Positions 34,156 to 41,340 of a DNA stretch of 64,000 bases are shown here, piece by piece. The stretch's first letter is position 1; each line of letters starts with the position of its first letter. The notes below the pieces were generated by a model. The model ran no database searches. It was not told where the DNA came from and saw only the letters and a program-made list of their open reading frames with translations. Both the position numbers and the translations under genes were made by a program. Source of the stretch: Leifsonia sp. Root1293 (GTDB lineage: Bacteria; Actinomycetota; Actinomycetes; Actinomycetales; Microbacteriaceae); the NCBI RefSeq assembly GCF_001425325.1, contig NZ_LMEH01000001.1, positions 1,454,688-1,518,687 of the forward strand. Direction: 5' to 3'.

Positions 34156-35133
34156 CTAGGCTGCGCCGTCGAACATCGACGTGACCGACTCGTCGTTGAA
34201 GACGGCGTCGATCGCCTGAGCGAGAAGCGGCGCGATCGGGAGGATCGTGAGCTTGTCGAAGCGCTTGGCCTCCGGCACGGGCAGGGTGTCCGTGACGACG
34301 ACCTCGTCGACGGCGTCGCTCTGCAGGATCTGCGTTGCGGGGTCGCTGAAGACGGCGTGGGTCGCGGCGACCACGACGCCGATGGCTCCAGCGGCCTTCA
34401 GGGCCTCGGCCGCCTTGACGATGGTGCGTCCGGTGTCGATCAGGTCGTCGACCAGCAGGCAGACGCGGCCGTTGACCTCACCGACGATCTCGTGCACCGA
34501 GACCTGGTTCGGCACCAGCGGGTCGCGGCGCTTGTGGATGATGGCGAGCGGAACGCCCAGCTTGTCGCTCCAGATGTCGGCGACGCGCACGCGGCCCATA
34601 TCGGGCGAGACGACGGTGAGGGTCGCCGGGTCGAGCTTGGACTGGAAGTGCTCGAGCAGGACGGGCATGGCGAAGAGGTGGTCCACAGGCCCGTCGAAGA
34701 AGCCCTGGATCTGGGCGGCGTGCAGGTCGACGCTCATGATGCGGTCGGCGCCGGCTGCCTTGTACAGGTCGGCGACGAGCCTGGCGCTGATCGGCTCGCG
34801 GCCGCGGCCCTTCTTGTCCTGGCGGGCGTAGGGGTAGAACGGAGACACGACGGTGATGCGCTTCGCCGAGGCGCGCTTCAGGGCGTCCACCATGATGAGC
34901 TGCTCCATGAGCCACTCGTTGATGGGCGACGTGTGCGACTGGATGACGAAGGCGTCGCAGCCGCGCACGCTCTCGTCGAAGCGCGCGTAGATCTCGCCGT
35001 TGGCGAAGGTGCGGGCATCCGTCGGAATGAGTTCACTGCCCAGCTCCGCCGCGATGTCCTTCGCGAGCTGCGGGTGCGCTCGCCCCGACACCAGGACGAG
35101 GTGCTTCTGGCCGGTGATATTGATTCCGGACAC
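34156..35133 (-). CDS. prs: Ribose-phosphate diphosphokinase (PRPP synthetase)
   Basis: This 325-residue enzyme makes PRPP from ribose 5-phosphate and ATP for nucleotide, His and Trp synthesis. It shows the signature DLHAAQIQGFFDGPVDHLFA, YPYARQDKKGRGREPISARL, the PRPP loop LVDDLIDTGRTI and HAVFSDPA. At the usual SPDxGG position it reads SPDMGRVRVAD. The GTG at 35133 is preferred because GGAG lies 6 nt before it. An in-frame ATG at 35175 overlaps the glmU stop and would add 14 residues. It is co-transcribed with glmU. Confidence 0.93.
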   Translation of the reverse strand: MSGINITGQKHLVLVSGRAHPQLAKDIAAELGSELIPTDARTFANGEIYARFDESVRGCDAFVIQSHTSPINEWLMEQLIMVDALKRASAKRITVVSPFYPYARQDKKGRGREPISARLVADLYKAAGADRIMSVDLHAAQIQGFFDGPVDHLFAMPVLLEHFQSKLDPATLTVVSPDMGRVRVADIWSDKLGVPLAIIHKRRDPLVPNQVSVHEIVGEVNGRVCLLVDDLIDTGRTIVKAAEALKAAGAIGVVVAATHAVFSDPATQILQSDAVDEVVVTDTLPVPEAKRFDKLTILPIAPLLAQAIDAVFNDESVTSMFDGAA

Positions 35134-35171
35134 TCGGACTCCGCTCTGTTCGACGGTACGGTGACCGCTGG

Positions 35172-36605
35172 TCATTCTGACCCCGGGTTGGCGGCCTGGG
35201 CCGCCGCATCGGCGGCCGTTCCGGGACGCTTCCGACTGACCCAGCCATCGAGGTTGCGCTGCTGCGCGACCGAGATGGCGAGGGCTCCGGGCGGGACGTC
35301 CTTGCGGACGACGGTTCCTGCGCCGGTGTACGCTCCGTCACCAATCCTAACGGGGGCGACGAAGACGCCGTGCGACCCGGTGCGAACGTGCGATCCCACT
35401 TCGGAGCGGTTCTTCTCGACGCCGTCGTAGTTGGCGAAGATCGAGCCGGCGCCGATGTTCGAGCCCTCTCCGATCGTGGCGTCGCCGACGTAGGAGAGGT
35501 GCGGCACCTTGCTGCCGACGCCGATGTTCGCGTTCTTGGTCTCGACGAAGGCGCCGATCTTGCCGTCGGCGCCGAGGATGGTGCCGGGGCGCAGGTAGGA
35601 GAACGGACCCACCGTGGCACCGGCCTCGATCACGCTGAGGGTCGCATCCGTTCGCTTGACCGTCGCACCCTCGCCCACCTCGGTGTCGACGAGGGTGGTG
35701 TCCGGGCCGATCACGGCCCCGGTGGCGATGACGGATGCTCCGAGGATCTGCGTTCCGGGCTTCACCGTGACGTCGGGCGCGAGCGTCGCCGTGACGTCGA
35801 TCCACGTGGTCGCCGGGTCCTGGATGGTGACGCCGGCCAGCTGCCAGCCGCGCACGATGAGAGCGTTCAGCTGCAGGGCGGCCTCGGAGAGCTGGGCGCG
35901 ATCGTTGATGCCGGCCACCAGCCAGGCGTCGTCGACGGGAACGGCCGCCACCTCGCTGCCTGCTGCGCGCAGGAGCCCGATCACGTCGGTCAGGTACTTC
36001 TCGCCCTGGGCGTTGTCCGTGGTCACGTTCGCGAGCTGGTCGCGCAGCTGGTTCACGCCGAAGACGTAGATGCCGGCGTTGGCCTCTCCGATGGCGCGCT
36101 CGGTCTCGCTGGCGTCCTTCTGCTCGACGATGCGGTCGAAGGCGCCGTCGTGCGTGCGCACGATGCGGCCGTAGCCGGTGACGTCGTGCGGGAACAGCGA
36201 CATGACGCTCGCCGCGGCGGCGGCGGCCCTGTGTGCGGCGATGAAGCGGCCGAGGGTGTCGGCGTCGAGCAGCGGAACGTCTCCGTTCACGACGAGCACC
36301 TCGCCGGTGAATCCGTCGGGAAGGGCCTCGATCGCAAGCTCGACCGCACGCCCGGTGCCCGCCACCTCGTCCTGGTCGACGATCACGCTCTCGGGCATGT
36401 CGGCGCCGATCACGGCTGCGACGCGGTCGCGCTCGTAGCGCACGACGCTGATCACGTGGGCCGCATCGAGCTTGCGTGCCGTTGCGAGCACATGCGAGAC
36501 GATCGGCATGCCGCCGAGCGGATGCAGCAGCTTCGGCAGCGACGATTTCATGCGCGTGCCCTGGCCGGCGGCGAGCACGACGATCGCAAGGTTCTGGTCG
36601 GTCAT
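35172..36605 (-). CDS. glmU: Bifunctional UDP-GlcNAc pyrophosphorylase / GlcN-1-P acetyltransferase
   Basis: This 477-residue enzyme makes UDP-N-acetylglucosamine for peptidoglycan. The N-terminal pyrophosphorylase has LAAGQGTRMKSSLPKLLHP and VVNGDVPLLDADTLG. The C-terminal half is a left-handed beta-helix of hexapeptide repeats (for example IGAFVETKNANIGVGSKVPHL, then YVGDATIGEGSNIGAG, in the acetyltransferase site). The ATG at 36605 follows a GGGGAG site. A tRNA-Gln gene lies 28 nt upstream on the same strand, and prs follows. Confidence 0.96.
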   Translation of the reverse strand: MTDQNLAIVVLAAGQGTRMKSSLPKLLHPLGGMPIVSHVLATARKLDAAHVISVVRYERDRVAAVIGADMPESVIVDQDEVAGTGRAVELAIEALPDGFTGEVLVVNGDVPLLDADTLGRFIAAHRAAAAAASVMSLFPHDVTGYGRIVRTHDGAFDRIVEQKDASETERAIGEANAGIYVFGVNQLRDQLANVTTDNAQGEKYLTDVIGLLRAAGSEVAAVPVDDAWLVAGINDRAQLSEAALQLNALIVRGWQLAGVTIQDPATTWIDVTATLAPDVTVKPGTQILGASVIATGAVIGPDTTLVDTEVGEGATVKRTDATLSVIEAGATVGPFSYLRPGTILGADGKIGAFVETKNANIGVGSKVPHLSYVGDATIGEGSNIGAGSIFANYDGVEKNRSEVGSHVRTGSHGVFVAPVRIGDGAYTGAGTVVRKDVPPGALAISVAQQRNLDGWVSRKRPGTAADAAAQAANPGSE

Positions 36606-36633
36606 GGTGTCTCCCCTGGTGTGTTTCGAAGGG

Positions 36634-36705
36634 CTCCGCCGCCAGGACTCGAACCTGGACCTAACAGCTCCAAAGGCTGTCGTGCTGCCATTACACCACG
36701 GCGGA
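36634..36705 (-). tRNA. tRNA-Gln (anticodon UUG)
   Basis: The 72-nt cloverleaf has acceptor TCCGCCG/CGGCGGA, D arm GTGTAATGGCAGCAC, anticodon stem ACAGC/GCTGT around CTTTGGA (anticodon TTG) and T arm CCAGG-TTCGAGT-CCTGG. The discriminator is G and CCA is not encoded. It is 28 nt upstream of glmU and probably shares its transcript. Confidence 0.95.
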
Positions 36706-36790
36706 CCACGCCTGACCGCAGGTCGAACGCGCCCTCCAGTCTGCCAGAACGCATGCCGTGGCCGTGACGCGACCGGCGGCATCCGAACGG

Positions 36791-36796
36791 GATAAT
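36791..36796 (+). promoter_or_regulatory. -10 hexamer GATAAT, MarR gene promoter
   Basis: GATAAT is 6 nt before the ATG at 36803 and selects that start over an in-frame ATG 45 nt upstream. Confidence 0.6.
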
Positions 36797-36802
36797 GGAG
36801 CC

Positions 36803-37294
36803 ATGCCGAGCAATGACGAGGTCGACCGCATCGTGGATGCGTGGGGACGCGAACGCCCCGATCTCGATTTCTCCCCCCTTCAGGTGCTCTCGCGTGTCGG
36901 CAGGCTCGCGAAGCACCTCGACCGGGAGCGTCGCAGCGCCTTCTCGCGCGCCGGTCTCGAGTCGTGGGAGTTCGACGTGCTCTCGGCGCTGCGCCGGGCC
37001 GGAGCGCCGTACCAGCTCTCCCCGAAGCAACTGCTGCAGCAGACGCTGGTCTCCAGCGGCACGATGACCAACCGCATCGACAGGCTCGTGGACCTCGGGC
37101 TCGTGACGCGTCAGACCGACCCGCGCGACGGCAGGGGCGTGCTCGTGGTGATGACCGCCGCCGGCCTCGATCAGGTCGACGCCGCCATCACGCAGCTCGT
37201 CGAAGCCGAGGCCGACCTCCTCGACACCCTGAGCGCATCGGACCAGGATCGGCTCGCCGGCCTGCTCCGCAAGCTCAGTCTCGACTTCGACTGA
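36803..37294 (+). CDS. MarR family transcriptional regulator
   Basis: This 163-residue winged-helix regulator has the recognition helix region LLQQTLVSSGTMTNRIDRL and the wing TRQTDPRDGRGVLVVMT, which is the MarR signature D-x-R-x-G/R. N- and C-terminal helices form the dimer part. The target is not evident, as no efflux or catabolic gene adjoins on the same strand. Its 3' end overlaps the convergent TMEM175 gene by 20 nt. Confidence 0.9.
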   Translation: MPSNDEVDRIVDAWGRERPDLDFSPLQVLSRVGRLAKHLDRERRSAFSRAGLESWEFDVLSALRRAGAPYQLSPKQLLQQTLVSSGTMTNRIDRLVDLGLVTRQTDPRDGRGVLVVMTAAGLDQVDAAITQLVEAEADLLDTLSASDQDRLAGLLRKLSLDFD

Positions 37295-38060
37295 GTGCCG
37301 CTGCGGCTTCGACGGCCGCGATGGCGAGGTCCTCCTCCTCGATCCGTTCGTTCTCCGCCGTGCGCGCCTCGACCCTGATGGCCACGAGCCGCTCGCTCCG
37401 TCGCTGGTTGGGCAGAGGCAGCCGGGCCGTGATGACCGCGAGCGGGACGATGAGGATCCAGAAGTACATCGCCCACACGGGGTCGACGAACAATGCCACC
37501 GGGATCGACACCAGGAAGATCGCAGGCACGGGGAACTGGTTCCGCACGCTCAGGGCGTAGACGTCGAAGTCGACGTCGTCGCGGATGAGATCGTGCCGCC
37601 AGGCGTAGACCCAGATCCACAGCTGCACCAAGCTGATGCCGGCCACGTCGAGCGCGTACAGCGCGACGACGACGGGCAGTTGGTACATGGTCAGTGCGAT
37701 GGTCGCGACCGGGAGCACGGCGATGAGGAACAGGAAGACCAGGTTGATGCGCAGCAGCGGGGTGTCGTAGCGATCGATGACGCTGAACTTGCGGTGATGG
37801 GTGATCCAGTTCACGCCGATGATGGTGAAGCTCAGCGCGTAGGCGCCGAAGACGCCGACGTTCTCCACCAGCACCCGCCCGATCTCGTCATCGGCCACCT
37901 CGGGGATGTGGATCTCCAGTACGAGCAGGGTCATCGCGATGGCCATGACGGCGTCGCTGAAGAACACCAGGCGCTCGGTGTTCGTGCCCTGCATGAGCAG
38001 GCGCCGGTAGCGGCTCTCCGCTCCGGTTCGGCGTGCGACGCGCTCGGTCCGATCAGCCAT
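37275..38060 (-). CDS. TMEM175 family (DUF1211) potassium channel-like protein
   Basis: This 261-residue protein has six spans. The first holds RLVFFSDAVMAIAMTLLVLEI, the pore motif FSDAV typical of prokaryotic TMEM175 channels, which form K+-selective tetramers. Later spans include LRINLVFLFLIAVLPVATIAL and VPAIFLVSIPVALFV. A charged Glu/Arg-rich cytoplasmic tail follows. TATGCT lies 6 nt before the ATG. Its promoter interlocks with that of the divergent flavoprotein gene, so the two may be co-regulated. Confidence 0.88.
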   Translation of the reverse strand: MADRTERVARRTGAESRYRRLLMQGTNTERLVFFSDAVMAIAMTLLVLEIHIPEVADDEIGRVLVENVGVFGAYALSFTIIGVNWITHHRKFSVIDRYDTPLLRINLVFLFLIAVLPVATIALTMYQLPVVVALYALDVAGISLVQLWIWVYAWRHDLIRDDVDFDVYALSVRNQFPVPAIFLVSIPVALFVDPVWAMYFWILIVPLAVITARLPLPNQRRSERLVAIRVEARTAENERIEEEDLAIAAVEAAAALSRSRD

Positions 38061-38066
38061 GGGCCG

Positions 38067-38079
38067 AGCATATTAGGGT
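38067..38079. promoter_or_regulatory. Interlocked divergent -10 elements, TMEM175 gene and PNPOx gene
   Basis: AGCATA (38067-38072; TATGCT on the minus strand) and TAGGGT (38074-38079, plus strand) are separated by one base. Only 26 nt separate the two start codons, so both -10 regions cannot easily be occupied at once. Confidence 0.6.
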
Positions 38080-38086
38080 GGCGAGC

Positions 38087-38605
38087 GTGAGTGAATCCGT
38101 CAGGAGAATGCTGCGAGCCCTTCCGGACTTCCCCGACGAGCTCCCCGAGTTCGATCCTGAGACGGCGCCGTCGGACCCCGTCGAACTGTTCATCGACTGG
38201 CTCGAAGCCGCTGTGGTCCGCGGCATCCGTCAGCCCCATGCCTTCTCGCTGGCGACGACGGATGCCTCCGGCCGGGTGTCGTCGCGCATGCTCATCCTCA
38301 AGGACATCGACGACGGCGGCTGGTGCTTCGCCACCTCCAGGCTGTCGCGGAAGGGTCGCGAACTGGTGGAGAACAGGGCGGTCGCCCTGAACTTCTTCTG
38401 GGCCGAACTGGGCCGCCAGGTGCGGGTCACCGGTGATGCCGTCGAGCTGTCAGCCGAGGTGTCGGCAGCGGACTGGGCGGCCCGACCCAGCGCCGACGGC
38501 GCCCCGAACCCCACGTGGCAGGTGTACTCGGTGCGTCCCCGTGAGATCGAGTTCTGGCAGGCCCGCCACGACCGCAACCACATCCGTCACCGCTACGACT
38601 TCTAG
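38087..38605 (+). CDS. Pyridoxamine 5'-phosphate oxidase-like FMN protein
   Basis: This 172-residue flavin-binding split-barrel protein is close to PdxH/PhzG. It has AFSLATTDASGRVSSRMLILKD with the FMN-binding Arg-x-x-x-x-x-Lys, FWAELGRQVRVTG and the C-terminal VRPREIEFWQARHDRNHIRHRY, matching PdxH's EFWQG...RLHDR region. It is shorter than PdxH (about 210-220) at the N-terminus. It may make pyridoxal phosphate or reduce another substrate. The GTG is set by TAGGGT 7 nt upstream. Confidence 0.85.
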   Translation: MSESVRRMLRALPDFPDELPEFDPETAPSDPVELFIDWLEAAVVRGIRQPHAFSLATTDASGRVSSRMLILKDIDDGGWCFATSRLSRKGRELVENRAVALNFFWAELGRQVRVTGDAVELSAEVSAADWAARPSADGAPNPTWQVYSVRPREIEFWQARHDRNHIRHRYDF

Positions 38606-38619
38606 GCGAAGGCCGAGGC

Positions 38620-38658
38620 GCCCTGCGGCCGAACCGTGTCGGCTCAACGCCGCAGGGC
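38620..38658. terminator. Bidirectional hairpin between PNPOx-like gene and metI
   Basis: GCCCTGCGGC (38620-38629) pairs perfectly with GCCGCAGGGC (38649-38658), with an inner GCCGA/TCGGC stem. The metI stop codon lies inside. It can end both convergent transcripts. Confidence 0.7.
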
Positions 38659-39303
38659 CACCCGCGCGAGCTTGTTTCCGACGAACTGGGCGATCTGCAC
38701 GAACACGACGATCAGCAGGACCGCGGCCCAGGTGACGACCGGCTCGAACTGCCGGTAGCCGTAGAGCTGGGCGAAGTAGCCGAGTCCGCCTCCGCCGATC
38801 AGACCGGCCACGGCCGACATGTCGACGATCGCCACGAAGATGAAGGTGTAGCCGAGGATGAGCGGCCCGAGGGCCTCGGGGATCACGATGGTCCCGAGGA
38901 TGCGGTAGGGGCCGGCTCCCATGGAGCGGGCGGCCTCGATCACGCCCGGCGAGACCGTCACGAGATTCTGTTCCACGATGCGGGCGATGGCGAACGACGC
39001 CGCCAGCGACAGCGCGAAGATGACGGCGTTGATGCCGATGCCGGTGCCGATGATCATGCGGGACAGCGGCTGCACGGCGGCGATGAAGATGATGAACGGG
39101 ATGGGCCGGAAGAAGTTGATGACCACGTTCAAAACCACGAAGATCGCCTTGTTGGGCAGCAGGCTTCCTGCGCGGGTGGCGTACAGGATGAGACCCATCA
39201 GCAGTCCGGCCGCACCACCGATGAGCAGGGTGATCGAGACCATGTAGAGGGTCTCGCCCGCCGCCTTCCAGAATTCGTCCTGGAGCTCGATGAGCGCATC
39301 CAT
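38644..39303 (-). CDS. metI: Methionine ABC transporter permease MetI
   Basis: This 219-residue permease has five spans. The MetI loop appears as IVEQNLVTVSPGVIEAARSMGAGPYRILGTIVIPEAL (an EAA motif with GAG at its centre). It imports methionine with MetN and MetQ. The ATG overlaps the metN stop by 1 nt (TGATG). A hairpin covers its stop codon, so it ends the operon. Confidence 0.93.
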   Translation of the reverse strand: MDALIELQDEFWKAAGETLYMVSITLLIGGAAGLLMGLILYATRAGSLLPNKAIFVVLNVVINFFRPIPFIIFIAAVQPLSRMIIGTGIGINAVIFALSLAASFAIARIVEQNLVTVSPGVIEAARSMGAGPYRILGTIVIPEALGPLILGYTFIFVAIVDMSAVAGLIGGGGLGYFAQLYGYRQFEPVVTWAAVLLIVVFVQIAQFVGNKLARVALRR

Positions 39304-40331
39304 CAGCGCACCTCCGTCACGTGCGTGCTCATGGCGATGCGGGCGATGGCGGAGTCGATCGCAGCATCGTCGCCGCGCAGGGCGAGGGTGAGGTGACCGA
39401 ACGCCCGGCCCTGGATGTCGTTGATGCCGCCGTAGACCAGCTCGAAGGCCACTCCGGCGTTCACGATCTCGAGGAAGACCGCAGCCTGGTCGGCGTTGCC
39501 GTCTCTGAACGAGATCGTGACGATGCGTCCGACGTGCCGCTCCTGCAGCACGGACAGCTCGGCCGGCGACGGGATGCCTTTGATCACCGTCGACACGAAG
39601 CGTCGCGATGATGCGTTCTGCGGGTTCGAGAAGACGTCGAACACGTCGCCCTTCTCGATCACGCGACCGCCGTCCATGACCGCCACCTTGGTGGCGATCG
39701 ACTGGATCACGTCCATCTCGTGGGTGATCACCACGATGGTGACCCCGAACTCGGTGTTCACGCGCTTCAGGAGCGCGAGCACCTCCTGCGTGGTCTCCGG
39801 ATCGAGGGCGCTGGTCGCCTCGTCGGCCAGCAGGATGCGCGGCTCGGTCGCGAGTGCCCTGGCGACTCCGACACGCTGCTTCTGGCCGCCCGAGAGCTGG
39901 TCGGGATAGCTGCGCGCCTTCTCGCCGAGGCCCACGAAGTCGAGCAGCTCGTCGACCCTGGCCGCGATGCGGTCCTTGGGCCATCCGGCGACCCGCAGCG
40001 GGTAGGCGACGTTGTTCCACACGTTCTTGGCGTTGAAGAGGTTGAACTGCTGGAAGATCATGCCGATCCCGAGGCGGACGGAGCGCAGTTCACGCTCCGG
40101 CCGCCCCGAGATCTCCTCGCCGTCGATGACGACACTGCCCTCGGTCACGGGCTCCAGGGCGTTGATGAGACGCACGAGCGTGCTCTTGCCCGCCCCGGAG
40201 TACCCGATGATGCCGTAGACGTCGCCGGCCTCGATGTCGAGGGAGACGTCGTCGATGGCGACGATCCGTTCACCGCCCTTGTCGGGCGACGGATAGGTCT
40301 TGGTGACGTTGCGCAGACTGACGAGGCTCAC
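39303..40331 (-). CDS. metN: Methionine ABC transporter ATP-binding protein MetN
   Basis: This 342-residue ATPase has Walker A GYSGAGKST, signature LSGGQKQRV, Walker B ILLADEATSALDPETT and switch His in VVITHEMDVI. The last 100 residues are the NIL regulatory domain, which binds methionine and slows transport when the cell pool is high. Its Arg-rich link FSNPQNASSRRFV is typical. It lies 9 nt after metQ. Confidence 0.95.
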   Translation of the reverse strand: MSLVSLRNVTKTYPSPDKGGERIVAIDDVSLDIEAGDVYGIIGYSGAGKSTLVRLINALEPVTEGSVVIDGEEISGRPERELRSVRLGIGMIFQQFNLFNAKNVWNNVAYPLRVAGWPKDRIAARVDELLDFVGLGEKARSYPDQLSGGQKQRVGVARALATEPRILLADEATSALDPETTQEVLALLKRVNTEFGVTIVVITHEMDVIQSIATKVAVMDGGRVIEKGDVFDVFSNPQNASSRRFVSTVIKGIPSPAELSVLQERHVGRIVTISFRDGNADQAAVFLEIVNAGVAFELVYGGINDIQGRAFGHLTLALRGDDAAIDSAIARIAMSTHVTEVR

Positions 40332-40340
40332 GCGGTGAGC

Positions 40341-41249
40341 TCAGCCGTTCTTCCGGGTGTCGGCCTCGACGGTCTTGAGGGAGGCCTCGAGGTCGGCGAC
40401 GGGGGTCTTCAGCGGAACAGCGGTTCCGCCGGACGCCTCGAGCAGGCCGTCCTGAACGGCCTGGGTGTCCTGGAAGATCTCGACCAGCTTGGCGTACGTC
40501 TTGTTGTCCTTGTCCTCGGCCTTGGCCGCGAAGATGTTGACGTATGGCAGCGCGGAGGCGTCGGCCGGGTCGTCCTGTGCGATCGCGTCGGACGCCTTCA
40601 GACCGGCATCCTCGACGTAGTCGTTGTTGATGATCGCCGCGGCGACGTCGGGCAGCGACGAGGGCGTGAGCGAGGCCTCGAGGGTCGTGACCTTCACCTT
40701 GGACTTGTCGGTGTCGATGTCGTTCAGGCCCGAGTAGATGCTGCCCCCGCCCTTCAGGCTGACGAGGCCGGCCGACTGCAGCACGAGCAGGCCGCGTGCG
40801 AGGTTGGCGTCGTCATCCGGGATCGCGACGGTGTCACCCTTCTTGATGTCCTCGACGGAGTCGTACTTCGTCGAGTACAGGCCGAGCGGGTAGATGGCCG
40901 TCGAGCCGATCGGTACCAGGTCCTCATCGGCCGACACGTTGTATCCCGCGAGGTAGACGATGTGCTGGAACTGGTTGAGGTCGAGCTCGCCCTCGGTGAG
41001 TGCCGGGTTGGGCTGCGCGTAGTCCGCGAAGTCGACGAGTTCGACGGTGATGCCCTCGTCTTCGGCCGCCTCGACGAAGGGCGCCCACTGCGGGTCGCTC
41101 TTGCCGACGACGCCGATGGTGACCGTCGTGTCGGCGTCGTCACCCGACGCGTTCGCGGATCCGGTGGCGCACCCCGAGAGGGCGAAGACGAGGGGGACGG
41201 CGGCGAGCGCCGCAACGATGGACAGTGACTTCTTGCTGCTGCGTGACAT
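40341..41249 (-). CDS. metQ: Methionine-binding lipoprotein MetQ
   Basis: This 302-residue substrate-binding lipoprotein has a signal with lipobox LSGCATGS; Cys is the anchor. The NlpA/MetQ domain shows YAQPNPALTEGELDLNQFQH and YLGLYSTK-like IYPLGLYSTKYDSVEDI. It captures methionine for MetNI. The start ATG 41249 is taken from the signal peptide; GAAGAC before it is a weak ribosome site. A pair of 10-bp direct repeats lies 20-50 nt upstream and may be an operator. Confidence 0.94.
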   Translation of the reverse strand: MSRSSKKSLSIVAALAAVPLVFALSGCATGSANASGDDADTTVTIGVVGKSDPQWAPFVEAAEDEGITVELVDFADYAQPNPALTEGELDLNQFQHIVYLAGYNVSADEDLVPIGSTAIYPLGLYSTKYDSVEDIKKGDTVAIPDDDANLARGLLVLQSAGLVSLKGGGSIYSGLNDIDTDKSKVKVTTLEASLTPSSLPDVAAAIINNDYVEDAGLKASDAIAQDDPADASALPYVNIFAAKAEDKDNKTYAKLVEIFQDTQAVQDGLLEASGGTAVPLKTPVADLEASLKTVEADTRKNG

Positions 41250-41262
41250 GTCTTCGACGTTA

Positions 41263-41300
41263 ACCAGCGTGCTGGTCACAGGCGGAATCGGCTGGTCACA
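41263..41300. promoter_or_regulatory. Direct and inverted repeats upstream of metQ
   Basis: GCTGGTCACA occurs at 41271-41280 and 41291-41300, exactly 20 nt apart (two helical turns). ACCAGC (41263-41268) forms an inverted repeat with the first copy. Together they suggest a regulator site in the metQNI promoter. Confidence 0.45.
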
Positions 41301-41340
41301 CTTCGTCACGCCGACCGGCGGATCCCGATGCGTGCGGGCT

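Noticed and set aside
41250-41340. Possible SAM riboswitch before metQ
   Set aside because: The gap is too short and lacks any S-box or SAM-II/IV core; only protein-type repeats are seen.
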